Part shown: piece by piece, positions 18,401 to 26,062 of the stretch
Numbering within the stretch: position 1 is the stretch's first letter
How the letters are laid out: each line of letters begins with the position of its first letter
Assembly: GCA_017541265.1 (NCBI GenBank)
Contig: JAFXZK010000057.1
Span: 1-46,969 of the forward strand
Reading direction: 5' to 3'
From: Bacteroidaceae bacterium
GTDB taxonomy: Bacteria; Bacteroidota; Bacteroidia; Bacteroidales; Bacteroidaceae
DNA length: 46,969 bases
The notes under the pieces: generated by a model
Told to the model about the DNA's origin: nothing
Seen by the model: only the letters and a program-made list of their open reading frames with translations
The model's database searches: none
Position numbers and translations under genes: made by a program

Positions 18401-20291
18401 AGGCATGTGTATGTCTGTCAGCACCGACAACGGTGTGACCTGGAGCAGCGGCGAGGGTAACCCGCCAGTTGACCTCTACTGGAGCGGTGCTATCAAGAAC
18501 GTCAACACCGCAGGTGCCGCAGGCTTTGGTCTCTACGACTACTTCGTGACTTCCGGTCGCGGTCTCTATATCCCCGAGGATGACATTCTGATGTACCTCA
18601 TCCCGGCACAGACGATGACCAGTGCCACCGAGCACACCGGCGATTCGCAAGACTATGTCTTCTATTCAAGAGACGGTGGCGAGTCGTGGTACTTCAGCGA
18701 GACCCCCATGGTCCAGGGCGGCGACGAAGCCAAGATCATCCAGATGAACGACGGCTCGCTCTTCGGCTCCATCCGCAAGGGAGGCAATCGCCGCTTCAAC
18801 ACCGCCACCTACACGAAGAACGACGACGGCAAGACGCTCAGCTTCAACTTCGGCACGCAATGGGAGAACAGCCAGCTCTATCAGGCCAGCCAGAACAATC
18901 AGGACATCCTCTATTACCAGCGCGAGACGACAACGGGCAAGACCGACGTCATCTTCCACTCCATTACCACGGGCAACCACGTCAACTTCAAGCTATACTA
19001 CAGCACCGACCAGGGACAGAACTGGACAGAGTTCCTGAACGTACAGACAAAGGGCACACGCTATGTGACGATGGACAAGAACCCAGCCAACGGCAGCCTG
19101 TACCTCTTCTTCGAGGACCAGAGCCTCAACAGCGCCGGCGGCTACACCGACTACAACCACTATCCTCTGAACTTCATTGAGATTACCCGCGAGCAACTGC
19201 TGCAGTACATTCCAGAACTCGACAAGTCTGCCTTGGAAGAGAATGTGAAGATTGTCTACGGCTTTACAGGTGAGGGCTCCTACGGCACACTCTCCGGCAA
19301 CACGTGGACATCGAATGCAAGCAGCGGCATGGCCGGCTTGACTCTCACAAAGTCAGGCGGCGAATTCAACAAGTTCTCCAACTGGAACGATCACTATAAC
19401 CTTGCTTACAAGCCTGCCGCCGCAAACACAGCATCCACCCTTACACTGACAGCACCTGAAGGCTACGTCATCACAGGCTATTCGCTGCTGGCTGCCAAGG
19501 CTTCCAGTGCGGCACACACCTACACGCTGACTGCTGAAGACGGCACTACCGTGACACCTGCATTTGCAAGTTCGGCAAACGACTACACTGCATTCAACAT
19601 TGATGGCATCAACGCCCCATCGACCACAATCTCAGTTACCACCACGGATGCCAGCAAGTGGCTTTCTCTGGCTAATTTCGTGGTAACGCTGTATCCTATA
19701 TTCGACTACACTCGCGCCGTTACTCCCGGACGCTGGGGGACTGTCTGTGTGCCGGGTGCCGTGGCTGCCGCAAACATCAGCGGTGCCGAGATATACCGCA
19801 TTGCTGGTAAGACGGTCAATGCTGAGGACAAGCCCACGTCGCTGAAGGTGGAGCAGGTAGAAGACATGGAGGCCGGCAAGCCCTACCTCTTCCTGCCTTC
19901 CGAGAGCCAACTCTCGCTGACCTATTACGGCAGCACCATAGTCAACACGCCGGGCAGCGAGAACGGCCTCATCGGTTCCTTCACTGGCATGGACGTCGCT
20001 CCGGGTTACTACCTCCTCTCCAACAACAAGATTGTGCTCTGCGGGGCGAACTGCGACATCGCAGCCAACCGCGCCTACATCGACATGGACGCAGTGCCTC
20101 TCTACACTGGCGAAACTGGCGTGAAGAGCCTCGACGTTTACTGCGATGACCCGGACGGCATAAGCCTTGTCCCCGACACAACTCCTGAAGGCGATGGGCG
20201 CATATACGACCTCAGCGGACGCTACATTGGCAATTCGCGATTGCCTAAGGGCATTTACATCGTGAACGGCCGCAAGATAGTCATTAAATAA
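15426..20291 (+). CDS. large secreted exo-alpha-sialidase (GH33) with N-terminal modules
   Basis: The 1621-residue product has a signal peptide (cleavage near LNAQ). Residues about 40-650 form four beta-rich modules of unrecognised type. Residues about 730-860 look like an Ig-like beta sandwich. The GH33 propeller starts near 880 with VYRIPAM (arginine about 892) and has four Asp-boxes: STDGGKTW (932), STDNGVTW (999), SRDGGESW (1081) and STDQGQNW (1193). The C-terminus, YDLSGRYIG...KGIYIVNGRK, is the Prevotella-type tail. It should release terminal sialic acids from host glycans outside the cell. The N-terminal extension is much longer than usual sialidases (about 550 residues), suggesting multiple glycan-binding modules. 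Confidence 0.92.
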   Translation: MKLKTLLTSLLLLIAGAMMQLNAQVAVTVGSQVTDASSIVSGKAYLLRWDGLTGTPYALDTGGDVYSMANNNSATQAAVYYLISDGNGGYKVENAYTGKYWPTPSSNGEYIAPTTIANAGTWTIAASGTANRFTFTCSVGGTAYHTNRSSSKLVAHTSDSPVSIYEVTASTLATAATYSAFADKDISVSATEAASISEGQWYVLKNRGRNGYAFENSGSMKNQGAAPAGSATDNGKFLVRFLNAGDGKYYLQNGLSNFWGAIPQNTAVPATALGTEKYTIGKINSTDGHFYLTSETNGIVLDCQENGYPVVGWGTSIPTTTGGNNDWAFYLVEFVDSWIPTISEVYTINNTNSSRGAMMYNGSSSYVWSSGKSGTFSATDPNCQWVLVPTGTAKQYYLYNVGAGKFAIPSATSSTASWIFSSNAVAVTFITQNDGTKKIKTVTTDTYAAVSNNYTGPIINYNDVGGNFTITKVDGDQSTAATAAFNKLVDNKTAASAVPASGSDGWYIIRIKTHGTYADKYVFPATSEMNYNGTYYPLTFEHGANVRPAIDNVTYYTRISNENGNYYWQMPNGKYLYGHNYKFPISTTTKSNFAMDYTNGSGFRMWGSSRYAVPYLLNSLYFIGETSSSGNAYYDIYPIDLDAAGLTAWQVLCDNAPESAQITCSRSDVSGLTAVYKNGFFFLPTGVTPESTDFNLDGATNVTVDATAKTITFAYDPNLAIVADGVIVEQGWQTAGRDSEVMLLRVTAKPFKDATNVSLTVNLKDGSAANISTLKLYEANNNSPEIYSTGDGAPTKTEVATASISGATATFSIGDLAAGTHYYWIGATVSSTATLGAVLDAAVTGIAYQVEGQTAQNLDLTSVGDPADRGAMVFNVRSYPFLPRDNGSRVYRIPAMIVADDGSIVVAADKRYQSHTDIGNGGHVIDIVVRRSTDGGKTWSAPVTIAKGEGSTASGGDDKRCGFGDPSLVKGKDGKLYCLFAAGNEGYFYGQKGMCMSVSTDNGVTWSSGEGNPPVDLYWSGAIKNVNTAGAAGFGLYDYFVTSGRGLYIPEDDILMYLIPAQTMTSATEHTGDSQDYVFYSRDGGESWYFSETPMVQGGDEAKIIQMNDGSLFGSIRKGGNRRFNTATYTKNDDGKTLSFNFGTQWENSQLYQASQNNQDILYYQRETTTGKTDVIFHSITTGNHVNFKLYYSTDQGQNWTEFLNVQTKGTRYVTMDKNPANGSLYLFFEDQSLNSAGGYTDYNHYPLNFIEITREQLLQYIPELDKSALEENVKIVYGFTGEGSYGTLSGNTWTSNASSGMAGLTLTKSGGEFNKFSNWNDHYNLAYKPAAANTASTLTLTAPEGYVITGYSLLAAKASSAAHTYTLTAEDGTTVTPAFASSANDYTAFNIDGINAPSTTISVTTTDASKWLSLANFVVTLYPIFDYTRAVTPGRWGTVCVPGAVAAANISGAEIYRIAGKTVNAEDKPTSLKVEQVEDMEAGKPYLFLPSESQLSLTYYGSTIVNTPGSENGLIGSFTGMDVAPGYYLLSNNKIVLCGANCDIAANRAYIDMDAVPLYTGETGVKSLDVYCDDPDGISLVPDTTPEGDGRIYDLSGRYIGNSRLPKGIYIVNGRKIVIK

Positions 20292-20310
20292 TCTAACACC
20301 TACCGACACC

Positions 20311-20490
20311 ATGAAAAAACAATATAAACAACCTGCTTTCATGCAGATAATACTGACGAACAAGAGGCTCGTCGCTACAAGCATCATAGTGGACAATGAG
20401 GCACAGGACGACATTTCCGGTGACGTCAAAGAGTTCATGGACATCGACGATGTCATCGGCGACGTTAATCTCTGGGATGATCTATGGTAA
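20311..20490 (+). CDS. 59-residue peptide, MKKQYKQPAFMQ type
   Basis: A short open frame begins ATGAAAAAACAATATAAACA and ends at TAA 20488-20490. It is 19 nt after the sialidase stop and 7 nt before the second SGNH start, so it fits tightly in the operon. The product starts MKKQYKQPAFMQIILTNK and ends in an acidic tail rich in D (GDVNLWDDLW). Short proteins with this basic MKK-Y-P start occur after surface-protein genes in Bacteroidales and have no known function to me. There is no clear signal peptide or membrane helix. A leader, regulatory or modified-peptide role is possible but only a guess. Confidence 0.65.
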   Translation: MKKQYKQPAFMQIILTNKRLVATSIIVDNEAQDDISGDVKEFMDIDDVIGDVNLWDDLW

Positions 20491-20497
20491 AAACAAT

Positions 20498-21880
20498 ATG
20501 AAGAAGTTCTTCACCCTCCTCCTCTTACCTCTGGTAGTTTGCCCTCGCGTGGTGGCACAGAGTATTGCACCTTTCCAGAAGGGCGACCGCGTGACGTTCG
20601 TAGGCAACAGCATCACCGACGGCGGGCACTACCACTCGTACATCTGGCTCTACTACATGACGCACTTCCCCGGGATGCGCCTGTGGATGGCGAACTGCGG
20701 GGTAGGCGGCGACACGGCGAAGGAGATACTGGCCCGCTTCGACGACGACGTACTCTCGAAGAACCCGACCGTCCTGACCTTCACCTTCGGCATGAACGAT
20801 ACGGGATACTATGAGTACAACAGTGCCGACTCTGCCGCCTTCGCACGCCAGAAGCTGCAGGAGGCCAGGGAGAGGTTCGCGCTTTGCGAGGAGAAACTGA
20901 AGAGCTTGAAAGGCATACGTACGATGATGATTGGCACGTCGCCCTACGACCAGACCTCGACGTTCAACGACGACATCTTTGCCCATAAGAACGACAACAT
21001 GCAGCGCGTCATTGCCCTGCAGGAGGAGGCAGCCAAGAGAAACGGATGGGAGTTCCTGGACCTGAACAAACCGATGGTGGCGCTGAACATGAAGCAGCAG
21101 GAGAGCGACCCAGCCTACACGCTCATCGGCTCCGACCGCATCCATCCGGACAACGACGGACACATGGCCATAGCTTACCTCTTCCTGCAAGCACAGGGCA
21201 TGGAGGGAAAGAAGGTGGCCGACATGCAGCTGGATGCAACAAGCGGAAAGGCGACAAGAGCCGAGAACTGCCGCATATCGAAGGTGAAAAAGACGGCCGA
21301 CGGCCTGCAGTTCGACTGCCTTGCCGCCTCCCTGCCCTTCCCCCTCGACACCGTTCCTCACGGCTGGGGCTTCTACCACGGAGCGGCACAAGTCACGAAG
21401 GTCCTCCCTTCGTTCATCGACGACCTGAGCGACGAGCACCTCACCGTTACAGGTCTTAGCGGCAACTACGAGATGAGCATCGACGGCATCGTCATCGACA
21501 CGCTCTCCGCCGCCACGCTTTCCGCAGGCATCAACCTCTCGAACTATCGCCACACGCCGCAGTACCAGCAGGCACTGGCTGTGATGGCATTGAACGAGAC
21601 GCGCTGGGAAGTGGAGCGAAGGTTTCGCGAATGGGCATGGGTCAACTATGACTTCATGATGCCAGCGGGTTTCCTTAACGACAACAGCGAACGCGCCGCG
21701 CAGAAGTTCCGCGAACTTTGCAAGGACAATGCCTGGCTGGCAAGCAAACGCGGCACATACGACCAGATGGTGCGACCCGAAGTGCGCGAGGCCTATCAGC
21801 AAGAGATGAAATGCCTCGTTGACCGCATTTACAAACTGAACCAGCCCCGCAAACACAGATTCCTACTCAAGAAACTGTAG
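20498..21880 (+). CDS. secreted SGNH/GDSL hydrolase with C-terminal extension
   Basis: With the ATG at 20498 the product is 460 residues with a signal peptide (MKKFFTLLLLPLVVCPRVVAQ). The SGNH blocks are clear: VGNSITDGG (I), GVGGDT (II), FGMNDTG (III) and DRIHPDNDGH (V), all within residues 30-245. The last 200 residues form a beta-rich then helical extension. A longer frame from 20396 would overlap the 59-residue peptide and lacks the signal peptide at its start, so it is rejected. As the last gene of the sialidase operon it probably removes acyl groups from sialic acid or neighbouring sugars; the substrate is inferred from context only. Confidence 0.86.
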   Translation: MKKFFTLLLLPLVVCPRVVAQSIAPFQKGDRVTFVGNSITDGGHYHSYIWLYYMTHFPGMRLWMANCGVGGDTAKEILARFDDDVLSKNPTVLTFTFGMNDTGYYEYNSADSAAFARQKLQEARERFALCEEKLKSLKGIRTMMIGTSPYDQTSTFNDDIFAHKNDNMQRVIALQEEAAKRNGWEFLDLNKPMVALNMKQQESDPAYTLIGSDRIHPDNDGHMAIAYLFLQAQGMEGKKVADMQLDATSGKATRAENCRISKVKKTADGLQFDCLAASLPFPLDTVPHGWGFYHGAAQVTKVLPSFIDDLSDEHLTVTGLSGNYEMSIDGIVIDTLSAATLSAGINLSNYRHTPQYQQALAVMALNETRWEVERRFREWAWVNYDFMMPAGFLNDNSERAAQKFRELCKDNAWLASKRGTYDQMVRPEVREAYQQEMKCLVDRIYKLNQPRKHRFLLKKL

Positions 21881-21910
21881 GAAAGCACTCAGCAGAATAC
21901 AATTATTCTT

Positions 21911-22106
21911 TTTTATAAACAACGGATTACACGGATTACACGGAATTTGCCAGCTAATGTCTTTTGCCATTTCGCAGATTTGTCTCGGATTTAACAGATT
22001 GGCATCAGGCAGAAATCCGCTTAATCCGAAAGAATTTATCCTGAGTTTGCCGAAGGATTTAGGATGCGTTAATCCGTGTAATCCGTGTAATCCGTTGTTT
22101 ATAAAA
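21911..22106. repeat. 196-bp element with perfect 34-bp terminal inverted repeats
   Basis: The arm 21911-21944 (TTTTATAAACAACGGATTAC...) is the exact inverse of 22073-22106. Each arm holds GGATTACAC direct repeats, and the 128-bp interior has further AATCCG motifs but no gene. It fills most of the 253-nt convergent spacer between the SGNH hydrolase and the esterase. It resembles a MITE-like element or a large terminator hairpin; no target-site duplication is obvious. Confidence 0.75.
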
Positions 22107-22133
22107 GACTCATAGTCCGCGTAAAAGATTCCC

Positions 22134-22988
22134 TTATCGTCCGAAGTTGCGGGAGGCGAAGGGCAGAGCAAGGCGAAGGGCGGTGTGCCAGTACTCCCAG
22201 TTGTGGACGCCGTTGCGGATGCGCAGCTCGTCGTGAATGCGGGCGGAGCGCATCAGCTGGTGCATACGGACGCTTTGGTCGAAGAGGAAGTCATCGTCGC
22301 CGCAATCGAAGAACCACTTGACGGTGCGAAGTTTCGCCTTCGTGTCGTCGTCCGCCTGCTCCACGAAACGCAGGGCACTGTGCTCCTTGACAGCCTCGCA
22401 GACATAGTAGCGCTTGTCCTTCTCGCCGCCAGGGCCGACATTGTTACCTTCGTTGTCGAGCCACGGACTCATCGCATAGCACGACGAGAACATGTCGGGA
22501 TGCCTCTGGCAATAGACGGTGCTGCCACCGCCACCCATTGAGAGACCCATCACGGCGCGGTGCTCCTTGTCGCCATAGACATGGTATTCCTTCTCGACAG
22601 CCGACACGAACTCCTGGAAAAAGAAATCCTCGTACGACCATCCCGGCATGTTGAAGTAGCCGTTCCAAGTGTTGTGCGTGTCCGGCCCGCCTGCGTTGGG
22701 CATGACAATCACGACAGGGACACACTCGCCCGAGCCAATCAGCTCGTCCACAACAGTCTGCATCTGACCTCTGTCGCGCCAGGCACGATAGTCGTCGCTC
22801 AAACCGTGCAGGAGATAGATGACGGGGTAGCTTTGGCTTTTGTTCTTGTCGAAGCCGTCGGGCAGATAGATATTGAAGGGCACATCAGCACCCAGGATTT
22901 GACTCTTCACTGTGTCCGTCACGATACGTCCCGCCATCGAAGGCAGGGAAAGGAGCAGCAACAAGACTGCAATAATTGTTTTCTTCAT
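22134..22988 (-). CDS. secreted CE1-like / esterase D family esterase
   Basis: The 284-residue product has a signal peptide (cleavage near PSMAG). The alpha/beta-hydrolase features are YPVIYLLHGLSDD (oxyanion region), GLSMGGGGS (nucleophile serine), WFFDCGDDD (acid) and GVHNWEYW (histidine). Proteins of this group are feruloyl, acetyl or other carboxylesterases; the substrate cannot be told. Its ATG overlaps the patatin stop by 4 nt (ATGA), so the two are translationally coupled. It converges on the sialidase operon. Confidence 0.87.
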   Translation of the reverse strand: MKKTIIAVLLLLLSLPSMAGRIVTDTVKSQILGADVPFNIYLPDGFDKNKSQSYPVIYLLHGLSDDYRAWRDRGQMQTVVDELIGSGECVPVVIVMPNAGGPDTHNTWNGYFNMPGWSYEDFFFQEFVSAVEKEYHVYGDKEHRAVMGLSMGGGGSTVYCQRHPDMFSSCYAMSPWLDNEGNNVGPGGEKDKRYYVCEAVKEHSALRFVEQADDDTKAKLRTVKWFFDCGDDDFLFDQSVRMHQLMRSARIHDELRIRNGVHNWEYWHTALRLALPFASRNFGR

Positions 22989-23851
22989 AGCGTTGTATTG
23001 ATGTTGGTTTGCATAAATGTCTGTATCTGTGGCAACATCTGTTCTGCCTTCTCGCGACCCATCGCATAGACGCGGCGCATCTTCCGCTCGTCTTGTTCAG
23101 TTCTGCCGATAGGCACGATGTCCTGCGGATAGATGAGCAGGATGCTGCCAAGCCTTTCCTGTTCCTCGAGGAAGGCAAGCTCCCCATTATACATCATGTG
23201 GCGGCGCGACATTGCCCGGATGATGGCAGGATAGCGGCGCATGAAGAGGTGGAAGAGCGGCATGAGTTTTGTCTTTTTCTTGTAGAAGCCTTTGGGCTGC
23301 GTCAGGATGACGATATTTCTTTCGAAGCCCTGCTGCTGGAAGTAACGGAGCGGGATGGAGTCGCTGATGCCGCCGTCGAGGAGGAATCGTCCGTCGAGAG
23401 GGACGGGGCGCGACACAAGCGGCATGGAGGCGGAGGCGCGAATCCATTCGAGCGCCTCATCGTTCGCTTTTTCGATACGGTGATAGACTGGTTCGCCCGT
23501 TAGCGCGTCCGTGCAGACCACATGAAACTCGGCTTTGTCGCTGTTGAACGTGTCGAAGTCGAACACGTCAAGCTCGTTGGGCAGCGTGTGGTAGCTGAAC
23601 TCTGCCGCTACGAGGTCGCCCGTCTTCAAAAGACTGCGCAGCCCCATGTAGCGCGGGTCGTCCTTGAAGCGGACGTTGTAGCGGAGCACGCGACCTATCT
23701 GGTGCGACTTGTAGTTGCAGCCAAACGTCGCTCCCGCCGACACGCCCACAATGCCGTCGAAGCGGATATCATGCTCCATCATCACATCCATCACGCCGGC
23801 AGAGAACAATCCGCGCATCCCGCCACCTTCTAATACCAATCCTGTACGCAT
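22985..23851 (-). CDS. patatin-like phospholipase
   Basis: With the ATG at 23851 the product is 288 residues and begins MRTGLVLEGGGMRGLFSAG, the patatin oxyanion G-G-G-x-R/K-G motif. G-V-S-A-G is the nucleophile elbow and D-G-G (LLDGGISDS) holds the catalytic aspartate. Family members hydrolyse acyl lipids. It has no signal peptide, so it is probably cytoplasmic. A TTG start at 23869 is open but would overlap the -7 promoter element. The expected leader is only about 3 nt. The downstream esterase is coupled to it. Confidence 0.9.
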   Translation of the reverse strand: MRTGLVLEGGGMRGLFSAGVMDVMMEHDIRFDGIVGVSAGATFGCNYKSHQIGRVLRYNVRFKDDPRYMGLRSLLKTGDLVAAEFSYHTLPNELDVFDFDTFNSDKAEFHVVCTDALTGEPVYHRIEKANDEALEWIRASASMPLVSRPVPLDGRFLLDGGISDSIPLRYFQQQGFERNIVILTQPKGFYKKKTKLMPLFHLFMRRYPAIIRAMSRRHMMYNGELAFLEEQERLGSILLIYPQDIVPIGRTEQDERKMRRVYAMGREKAEQMLPQIQTFMQTNINTTL

Positions 23852-23857
23852 TTCGGC

Positions 23858-23866
23858 ACAAAAGTA
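23858..23866 (-). promoter_or_regulatory. -7 element of the patatin-esterase pair
   Basis: On the minus strand TACTTTTGT (23866-23858) matches TAnnTTTGY. The transcript would start about 3 nt before the ATG at 23851, that is almost leaderless. Confidence 0.6.
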
Positions 23867-23872
23867 CAAAAA

Positions 23873-23904
23873 AACTATGAACTATGGACTATGAACTATG
23901 AACT
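23873..23904. repeat. ACTATGAACT spacer repeat between divergent promoters
   Basis: Degenerate tandem copies of an ACTATGAACT-like unit lie between the -7 elements of the patatin and helicase genes. The same unit precedes the pckA promoter at 29497-29527. Confidence 0.6.
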
Positions 23905-23910
23905 TTTTCG

Positions 23911-23919
23911 TACCTTTGC
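23911..23919 (+). promoter_or_regulatory. -7 element of the DEAD-box helicase
   Basis: TACCTTTGC matches TAnnTTTGY and ends 7 nt before the ATG at 23927, so the mRNA would have almost no leader. The following bases, AGCCG, are shared with the pckA promoter. Confidence 0.6.
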
Positions 23920-23926
23920 AGCCGAT

Positions 23927-26062
23927 ATGAAGACATTTAATGAATTAGGGCTTGCCGAGCCTCTGCTGCAAGCCATCGAAGAACTGGGCTACGAGCATCC
24001 GATGCCCGTACAGGAGGAAGTCATTCCGCACCTGTTGAACAATGATACAGACCTCATCGCCCTGGCGCAGACGGGCACAGGCAAGACAGCGGCATTTGGG
24101 TTGCCGCTGCTGCAGAAAGCCCCCTCCCCGCTCCCCCTTTTGGGGAGTGCCCCGGAGAGGCAAGGCGGCGAGAATGAAGCACTCCCCCAAAGGGGGAGCA
24201 GGGAGGGGGCTTTTGCCGTTATCCTCAGCCCCACCCGTGAGCTTTGCCTGCAAATCGCCGACGACATGGAGGGCTTCAGCAAGCACCTCCCCGACGTGCG
24301 CATCCTGGCCGTCTATGGCGGAGCGAACATCGAGCCGCAGATACGCGCCCTCAAGCACGGCGTTGACATCATTGTGGCAACGCCCGGCCGTCTCATGGAC
24401 TTGATGAAGCGCGGCGTTGCCGACCTCTCGCAGGTGCGGTATGTTGTGCTTGATGAGGCAGACGAAATGCTTTCGATGGGCTTCCAGGAAGACCTCGACA
24501 GCATCCTCGCAGGCATCCCCAGCGAACACCGCACCCTACTCTTCAGCGCGACGATGAGCAAGGAGATTGAGCGCATCGCCCAGAACTATCTGAAAGACGC
24601 ACAGCAGATACAGATTGGCAGCCGCAACGAGGGCGCCGAGAACGTCAACCATATATATTATATGGTACACGCGCGCGATAAGTACCTTGCACTCAAGCGC
24701 ATCGTGGATTTCTATCCCCGCATCTACGCCATCATCTTCTGCCGCACACGCATGGAGACACAGGAGGTGGCGGACAACCTCATCCGCGACGGCTACAATG
24801 CCGACGCACTGCACGGCGACCTGTCCCAGCAGCAGCGCGACCTGACGATGCAACGCTTCCGCCATCACCGCGTCCAGCTTCTCGTGGCTACCGACGTGGC
24901 GGCACGCGGCCTGGATGTCGACGACCTGACGCACGTCATCAACTATGGAATGCCGGACGACGTGGAGTACTACACGCACCGCTCCGGCCGTACTGGTCGC
25001 GCAGGCAAGAAAGGCACGAGCATCTGCATCATCGGCATACGCGAGAAGCGGAAGATAAAGCAGATTGAGAAGGAGATACAGAAGACCTTCGAGGAGGGCA
25101 CACTGCCCGAGCCGCGCGACATCTGCACCAAGCAGCTCTACCATGTCATCGACGACATAGAGCGCATCGTGGTTGATGAAGAGGAGATTGCGCCCTTCAT
25201 GGACGAGGTGCGCAAGCGTTGGGAGTGGTTCGACAAGGATGACCTCATCCGCCGCGTACTCTCCCGCGAGTTCGGACGCTTCCTTAAATACTACGCAGTA
25301 GAAGCTCCCCTTACATCCCCCCAAGAGGGGGAAAAGCCATCGCGCTCAAAGAAGGACAAGAAGCGCGTGGCCGAGGAAGGCTACGTCCGCCTCTTCCTCA
25401 ACGTCGGCAAGATAGACGGCATGTATGCCCGCGAGATTATCGGTCTGCTCAACAAGAACGTGCAGGGAGACAAGGTGGCTGTCGGAAGGATTGACCTGAT
25501 GAAGAACTTCTCCTTCATCGAGGTGAAGCAGGAAGACCAGAACCGTGTGCTGAAAGGCTTGAAGCACGGCGTGACGGTAAAAGGAAGGAGCTTGGTGGTA
25601 GATGTGGCAGCCCCCTCCCCCGAGGAGGAGGAGAGGAAGCCGCGCAAGGAGAAGCTGGAGAACCGCAAGGAAAAGCTTGCGGCACAACGGCAGGAAAAGC
25701 TTGCGGCACAGCGACAGGAGAAGCTTGCGGCACAGCGGCAGAAGCCAACGACACGACAGCCAAAACCTGCGGAGCTGCCGCGCCGCGAGAAGCCGAAGAA
25801 GTTCTCCCCCTCGGGCAATCGCCCGTTGGTAGCGGAGCGATTGGGGAGCGCAAGCGACGGAGGGAAAAAGAGAGAGGGGGGCCGCCCTTCCCGCGAGGAG
25901 CGCGGCTATACCGAACCTCGTGGCAGGAAGTATCAGAAGGAGGACTGGATGAAGTTCCTCCATCCCGACGAGCCAACTAAGAAGAGAAAGAAATTCGAGC
26001 TGAAAGGCGAACTCCCCGACTTCAGCGAAGAAGGCTGGGCAAGAAGGAAACCAAAGAAATGA
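23927..26062 (+). CDS. DEAD-box ATP-dependent RNA helicase with long basic tail
   Basis: With the ATG at 23927 the product is 711 residues and begins MKTFNELGLAEPLLQAI. The helicase motifs are AQTGTGKT (I), SPTRELCLQ (Ia), TPGRL (Ib), DEAD (II), SAT (III), ALHGDLSQ, RGLDV (V) and HRSGRTGRAG (VI). After the core come a DbpA/CsdA-like RNA-binding domain (about 475-560, YVRLFLNVGKIDGM to LVVDVA) and a lysine/arginine-rich tail. It probably remodels structured RNA, for example in ribosome assembly or cold adaptation. Two palindromic inserts interrupt it in frame: one between motifs I and Ia (about residues 65-95) and one before the RNA-binding domain (about 461-472). The tail holds three EKLAAQRQ repeats. 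Confidence 0.93.
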   Translation: MKTFNELGLAEPLLQAIEELGYEHPMPVQEEVIPHLLNNDTDLIALAQTGTGKTAAFGLPLLQKAPSPLPLLGSAPERQGGENEALPQRGSREGAFAVILSPTRELCLQIADDMEGFSKHLPDVRILAVYGGANIEPQIRALKHGVDIIVATPGRLMDLMKRGVADLSQVRYVVLDEADEMLSMGFQEDLDSILAGIPSEHRTLLFSATMSKEIERIAQNYLKDAQQIQIGSRNEGAENVNHIYYMVHARDKYLALKRIVDFYPRIYAIIFCRTRMETQEVADNLIRDGYNADALHGDLSQQQRDLTMQRFRHHRVQLLVATDVAARGLDVDDLTHVINYGMPDDVEYYTHRSGRTGRAGKKGTSICIIGIREKRKIKQIEKEIQKTFEEGTLPEPRDICTKQLYHVIDDIERIVVDEEEIAPFMDEVRKRWEWFDKDDLIRRVLSREFGRFLKYYAVEAPLTSPQEGEKPSRSKKDKKRVAEEGYVRLFLNVGKIDGMYAREIIGLLNKNVQGDKVAVGRIDLMKNFSFIEVKQEDQNRVLKGLKHGVTVKGRSLVVDVAAPSPEEEERKPRKEKLENRKEKLAAQRQEKLAAQRQEKLAAQRQKPTTRQPKPAELPRREKPKKFSPSGNRPLVAERLGSASDGGKKREGGRPSREERGYTEPRGRKYQKEDWMKFLHPDEPTKKRKKFELKGELPDFSEEGWARRKPKK
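24116..24214 (+). repeat. in-frame GC-rich palindromic insert in the DEAD helicase
   Basis: The left arm 24116-24150 (GCCCCCTCCCC... GGGGAGTGC) and the right arm 24179-24214 are near-perfect inverse copies around a 28-nt loop. It adds about 31 residues (APSPLPLLGSAPE ... ALPQRGSREGAF) between helicase motifs I and Ia. The left arm differs from those at 34594 and 35917 by two changes, including one extra T, and is read in a different frame. Confidence 0.85.
25305..25340 (+). repeat. half palindromic insert in the DEAD helicase
   Basis: CCCCCCAAGAGGGGG forms a single hairpin within GCTCCCC...GGGGGAAAAGCC and encodes APLTSPQEGEKPS, just before the RNA-binding domain. It looks like one arm of the same class of element. 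Confidence 0.55.
25670..25741 (+). repeat. 24-bp tandem repeat, three copies, encoding EKLAAQRQ
   Basis: Three adjacent 24-bp copies differ at only a few positions and encode EKLAAQRQ three times in the basic tail of the DEAD helicase. Copy number may vary by slippage. Confidence 0.85.

Noticed and set aside
21911..22106. Insertion sequence
   Set aside because: The element is only 196 bp and has no open frame for a transposase; at most it is a non-autonomous element.
24116..24214. Frameshift or sequencing artefact in the DEAD helicase
   Set aside because: The inverted repeat has clean arms, the frame is restored exactly, all helicase motifs follow in order, and similar elements sit in other genes.
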